NCBI GenBank assembly: GCA_000437675.1
Contig: FR901782.1
Location: 32,950-39,955, forward strand
Reading direction: 5' to 3'
Origin: Prevotella sp. CAG:891
GTDB lineage: Bacteria; Bacteroidota; Bacteroidia; Bacteroidales; Bacteroidaceae
DNA length: 7,006 nt
The position numbers and the translations under genes are program-made. The first letter of the stretch is position 1, and every line of letters begins with the position of its first letter. The notes under the pieces are model-generated. The model was given only the letters and a program-made list of their open reading frames with translations. It was not told the DNA's origin and did not search any database. Below, piece after piece: positions 5,659 to 7,006 of the stretch.

Positions 5659-5971
5659 GTTCTTGATGGTTTAGAGTTCGAAAAAATGAGCAACGAAAAG
5701 TAACCAACGTCCGATCGCCTTCCCGAGCCTCTCTGACGTCTAAAAAACAATTACCTTCCGTTTTTTACAACGATTGCAAATTTACAAAAACTGCCTTGGA
5801 AAACCAAACGAATTAATAACTTTTAAAAAAGGATTTTTTGTCTCCCCGAAGATATTGCACACTATCTTTATTTCTGTGTGATAAGATACTGTAAATCAGC
5901 ACAATCAATCAAGATTTGCGCAATACCATAGTAGGCAAAACAAGCTATATAGACACTGAGTTGTTGTTTGT
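5659..5971. other. Intergenic region between the NlpC/P60 and L,D-transpeptidase genes
   Basis: This 313-base gap holds the minus-strand promoter at 5777-5808 and a leader of about 110 nt for the NlpC/P60 operon. In that leader the RNA could form a 6-bp stem between 5735-5740 and 5706-5711 (one G-U pair). The remaining 160 bases towards the transpeptidase stop are AT-rich. They include an A6-GGA-T6 segment (5825-5837) and short inverted repeats (TATCTT 5863-5868 with AAGATA 5883-5888), but no GC-rich terminator and no gene I can support. Confidence 0.6.
5777..5808 (-). promoter_or_regulatory. Consensus Bacteroidota promoter of the NlpC/P60-CapA-MscS operon
   Basis: Read on the minus strand, TTTG (5808-5805) is followed after 20 bases by TAAATTTG (5784-5777), matching every conserved base of the phylum consensus. 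Transcription should start near 5770, giving a leader of about 110 nt before the GTG start at 5658. Confidence 0.8.
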
Positions 5972-6844
5972 TTATTCAAAGTAAGCCTCTCCCGACTCAG
6001 ACTCGGCAGAGGTGGCCTCCGGCTCGTTCTGGTGGGTCACAGGCTGACGCAGGATGTCTGTACCCTGCTTGTCGGTTGCATGGGGATGCAAAACTGCCGA
6101 TTTACTTTCAGTAGCTACCGAATCAAGGGTGTGCAGCGTATCGGGCTTGGTGGGCTTCACATCGCGGTTGGTGGGACCTATCATAAACGGCAAACGTTCG
6201 TTTTCACCCGAAACAATCACCTGCATGCCTCCGTAAGCATAGTTCTCTTTAATGAATATAATATTCTCCGTCTTCACACGAATACAGCCTTCTGAAGCGC
6301 GTTTTCCTATGCTACGGGGTGCATTGGTACCATGAATGCCAATACCGGTAAACTGAGGAGTTTTCAAACTCAGATAATACGGACCATAGCACCCCTTAAC
6401 CATACGCCCGTCACGGGTCTTATGCACCCAATCCGTACTCTCATAAATGCCCACAATCTTGAACACACCTTCTGGTGTACGATAATCGCCCACTTCTTGC
6501 TTATTGCCGCGTTTGATACCACAGGCAATGCCGCACGAAAATAAAACACTGTCGTGCTTGTTCAACACATAAAGGCGCATTTGGGGTTTAGAAATGTAAA
6601 TATAATCACCCAAACGCTCAACCAAAGGTGCATCGGTTGAATCCAAATCTGTTTGCAAGTCTAAGGCTGAATCCTGCGAAACATGATTCTCTGCTAAAGG
6701 ATTCTCTGACAAGGGTTCTGTGAGTGTATCTGTCACAACATAATCGTTGGATTCATCGGCAGGCTGACTCTTTCTAAAATTGCAAGCAAACACGGCCGTT
6801 AAAGTCAAAAAGCAGCAAACACACTGCACTACAATCCTGTTCAT
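5972..6844 (-). CDS. Lipoprotein L,D-transpeptidase (YkuD family)
   Basis: The 290-residue product carries a lipoprotein-like signal peptide ending in AVFAC (Cys21), a Ser/Thr/Asp/Glu-rich linker to about residue 78, a YkuD domain at about 80-212, and a 78-residue polar tail. The active-site block is clear: IHGT (His171) and ASEGCIR with nucleophile Cys187 and Arg189. YkuD enzymes form 3-3 peptidoglycan cross-links or attach proteins to stem peptides through a cysteine thioester; which applies here is unknown. I start at the ATG 6842-6844, which has an AAGGAAGA Shine-Dalgarno-like stretch 5 bases upstream (6857-6850). A longer frame from a TTG at 6895 is excluded because that codon overlaps the promoter's -7 element. 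The common His before Gly-Cys is Glu here. No terminator is obvious behind it. Confidence 0.92.
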   Translation of the reverse strand: MNRIVVQCVCCFLTLTAVFACNFRKSQPADESNDYVVTDTLTEPLSENPLAENHVSQDSALDLQTDLDSTDAPLVERLGDYIYISKPQMRLYVLNKHDSVLFSCGIACGIKRGNKQEVGDYRTPEGVFKIVGIYESTDWVHKTRDGRMVKGCYGPYYLSLKTPQFTGIGIHGTNAPRSIGKRASEGCIRVKTENIIFIKENYAYGGMQVIVSGENERLPFMIGPTNRDVKPTKPDTLHTLDSVATESKSAVLHPHATDKQGTDILRQPVTHQNEPEATSAESESGEAYFE

Positions 6845-6892
6845 CTGTATCTTCCTTAAATCAATTAACGAATGGGCTTTTGTTTGAAAGTA

Positions 6893-6924
6893 CAAAGATA
6901 TATCAATTCACACATTCCGACAAA
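6893..6924 (-). promoter_or_regulatory. Consensus Bacteroidota promoter of the L,D-transpeptidase gene
   Basis: On the minus strand TTTG (6924-6921), a 20-base spacer and TATCTTTG (6900-6893) match the phylum consensus completely. The start site is expected near 6886-6889, leaving a leader of about 43 nt. This location fixes the ATG at 6844 as the real start. Confidence 0.82.
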
Positions 6925-7006
6925 ATCGGAGCTGCTGAATTTCGCTATGTGAACTTGGTTGCATTCATGGGTTTCGGACAGGCCTACCTGCCCTACTTTC
7001 TTTTGT
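6925..7006. other. Window edge, no supported gene
   Basis: Open frames run through the edge on both strands, but none has a start with promoter or motif support within the 82 bases available. Nothing recognisable was found. Confidence 0.5.

Noticed and set aside
5837..5870. Promoter-like TTTG followed by TATCTTTA on the plus strand
   Set aside because: The last conserved G is missing, the spacer is 22 bases, and no plus-strand gene follows.
5858..5888. Possible pseudoknot of CACAC/GTGTG and TATCTT/AAGATA
   Set aside because: There is no loop between the two 5' strands, so the pairings cannot readily coexist, and the region is AT-rich enough for chance.
6778..7006. Plus-strand open frame running off the window end, with an ATG at 6967
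   Set aside because: Most of it is antisense to the L,D-transpeptidase gene, and the 13 codons after the ATG are too few to judge.
1..7006. CRISPR array, mobile element, defence island or tRNA
   Set aside because: No regularly spaced repeats with variable spacers, no transposase or integrase frame, no terminal inverted repeats flanking a gene, and no tRNA-like cloverleaf were seen.

Overview
The window looks like chromosome of a member of the Bacteroidota, most likely order Bacteroidales and plausibly a Prevotella-like genus. Three intergenic regions carry the phylum's housekeeping promoter pattern (TTTG, 20 bases, TAnnTTTG). Start codons mostly lack Shine-Dalgarno sequences. The encoded MscS, CapA, NlpC/P60, YkuD and HI0933-family proteins all have a Bacteroidales flavour. 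The genus is inference from protein style; no search was run.

Plus-strand half (1-2921). The window opens inside the His/Gly/Cys-rich tail of a probable SlyD-type prolyl isomerase. A spacer with a TCTGCA hexamer array and nested inverted repeats leads to a complete aroC (chorismate synthase). Downstream of aroC lies a consensus promoter, a GNRA-capped hairpin and a terminator-like hairpin. Together these outline either a small RNA of about 105 nt or an attenuated leader. The next gene is an HI0933/YhiN/BaiN-family flavoprotein split by a 31-bp tandem duplication. Removing one copy restores a continuous 417-codon frame, so it is a recent pseudogene or a reversible on/off allele.

A bidirectional terminator (3010-3060) separates this half from the minus-strand half.

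Minus-strand half (3121-6924). Read in transcription order, a consensus promoter at 5777-5808 drives a compact run: a secreted NlpC/P60 peptidase, a secreted CapA-family metallophosphatase-like protein 5 bases later, and an MscS mechanosensitive channel 28 bases after that. Upstream, and separately promoted (6893-6924), is a lipoprotein L,D-transpeptidase of the YkuD family. The minus-strand genes form a cell-envelope neighbourhood: peptidoglycan cleavage, peptidoglycan cross-linking or anchoring, and osmotic pressure release. The last 80 or so bases hold no gene I can support.

The most notable signals are the frame-restoring duplication in the flavoprotein gene and the structured RNA unit between aroC and that gene. 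Slippage-type repeats recur through the first 3 kb. I see no CRISPR array, tRNA, rRNA, insertion sequence or phage gene.
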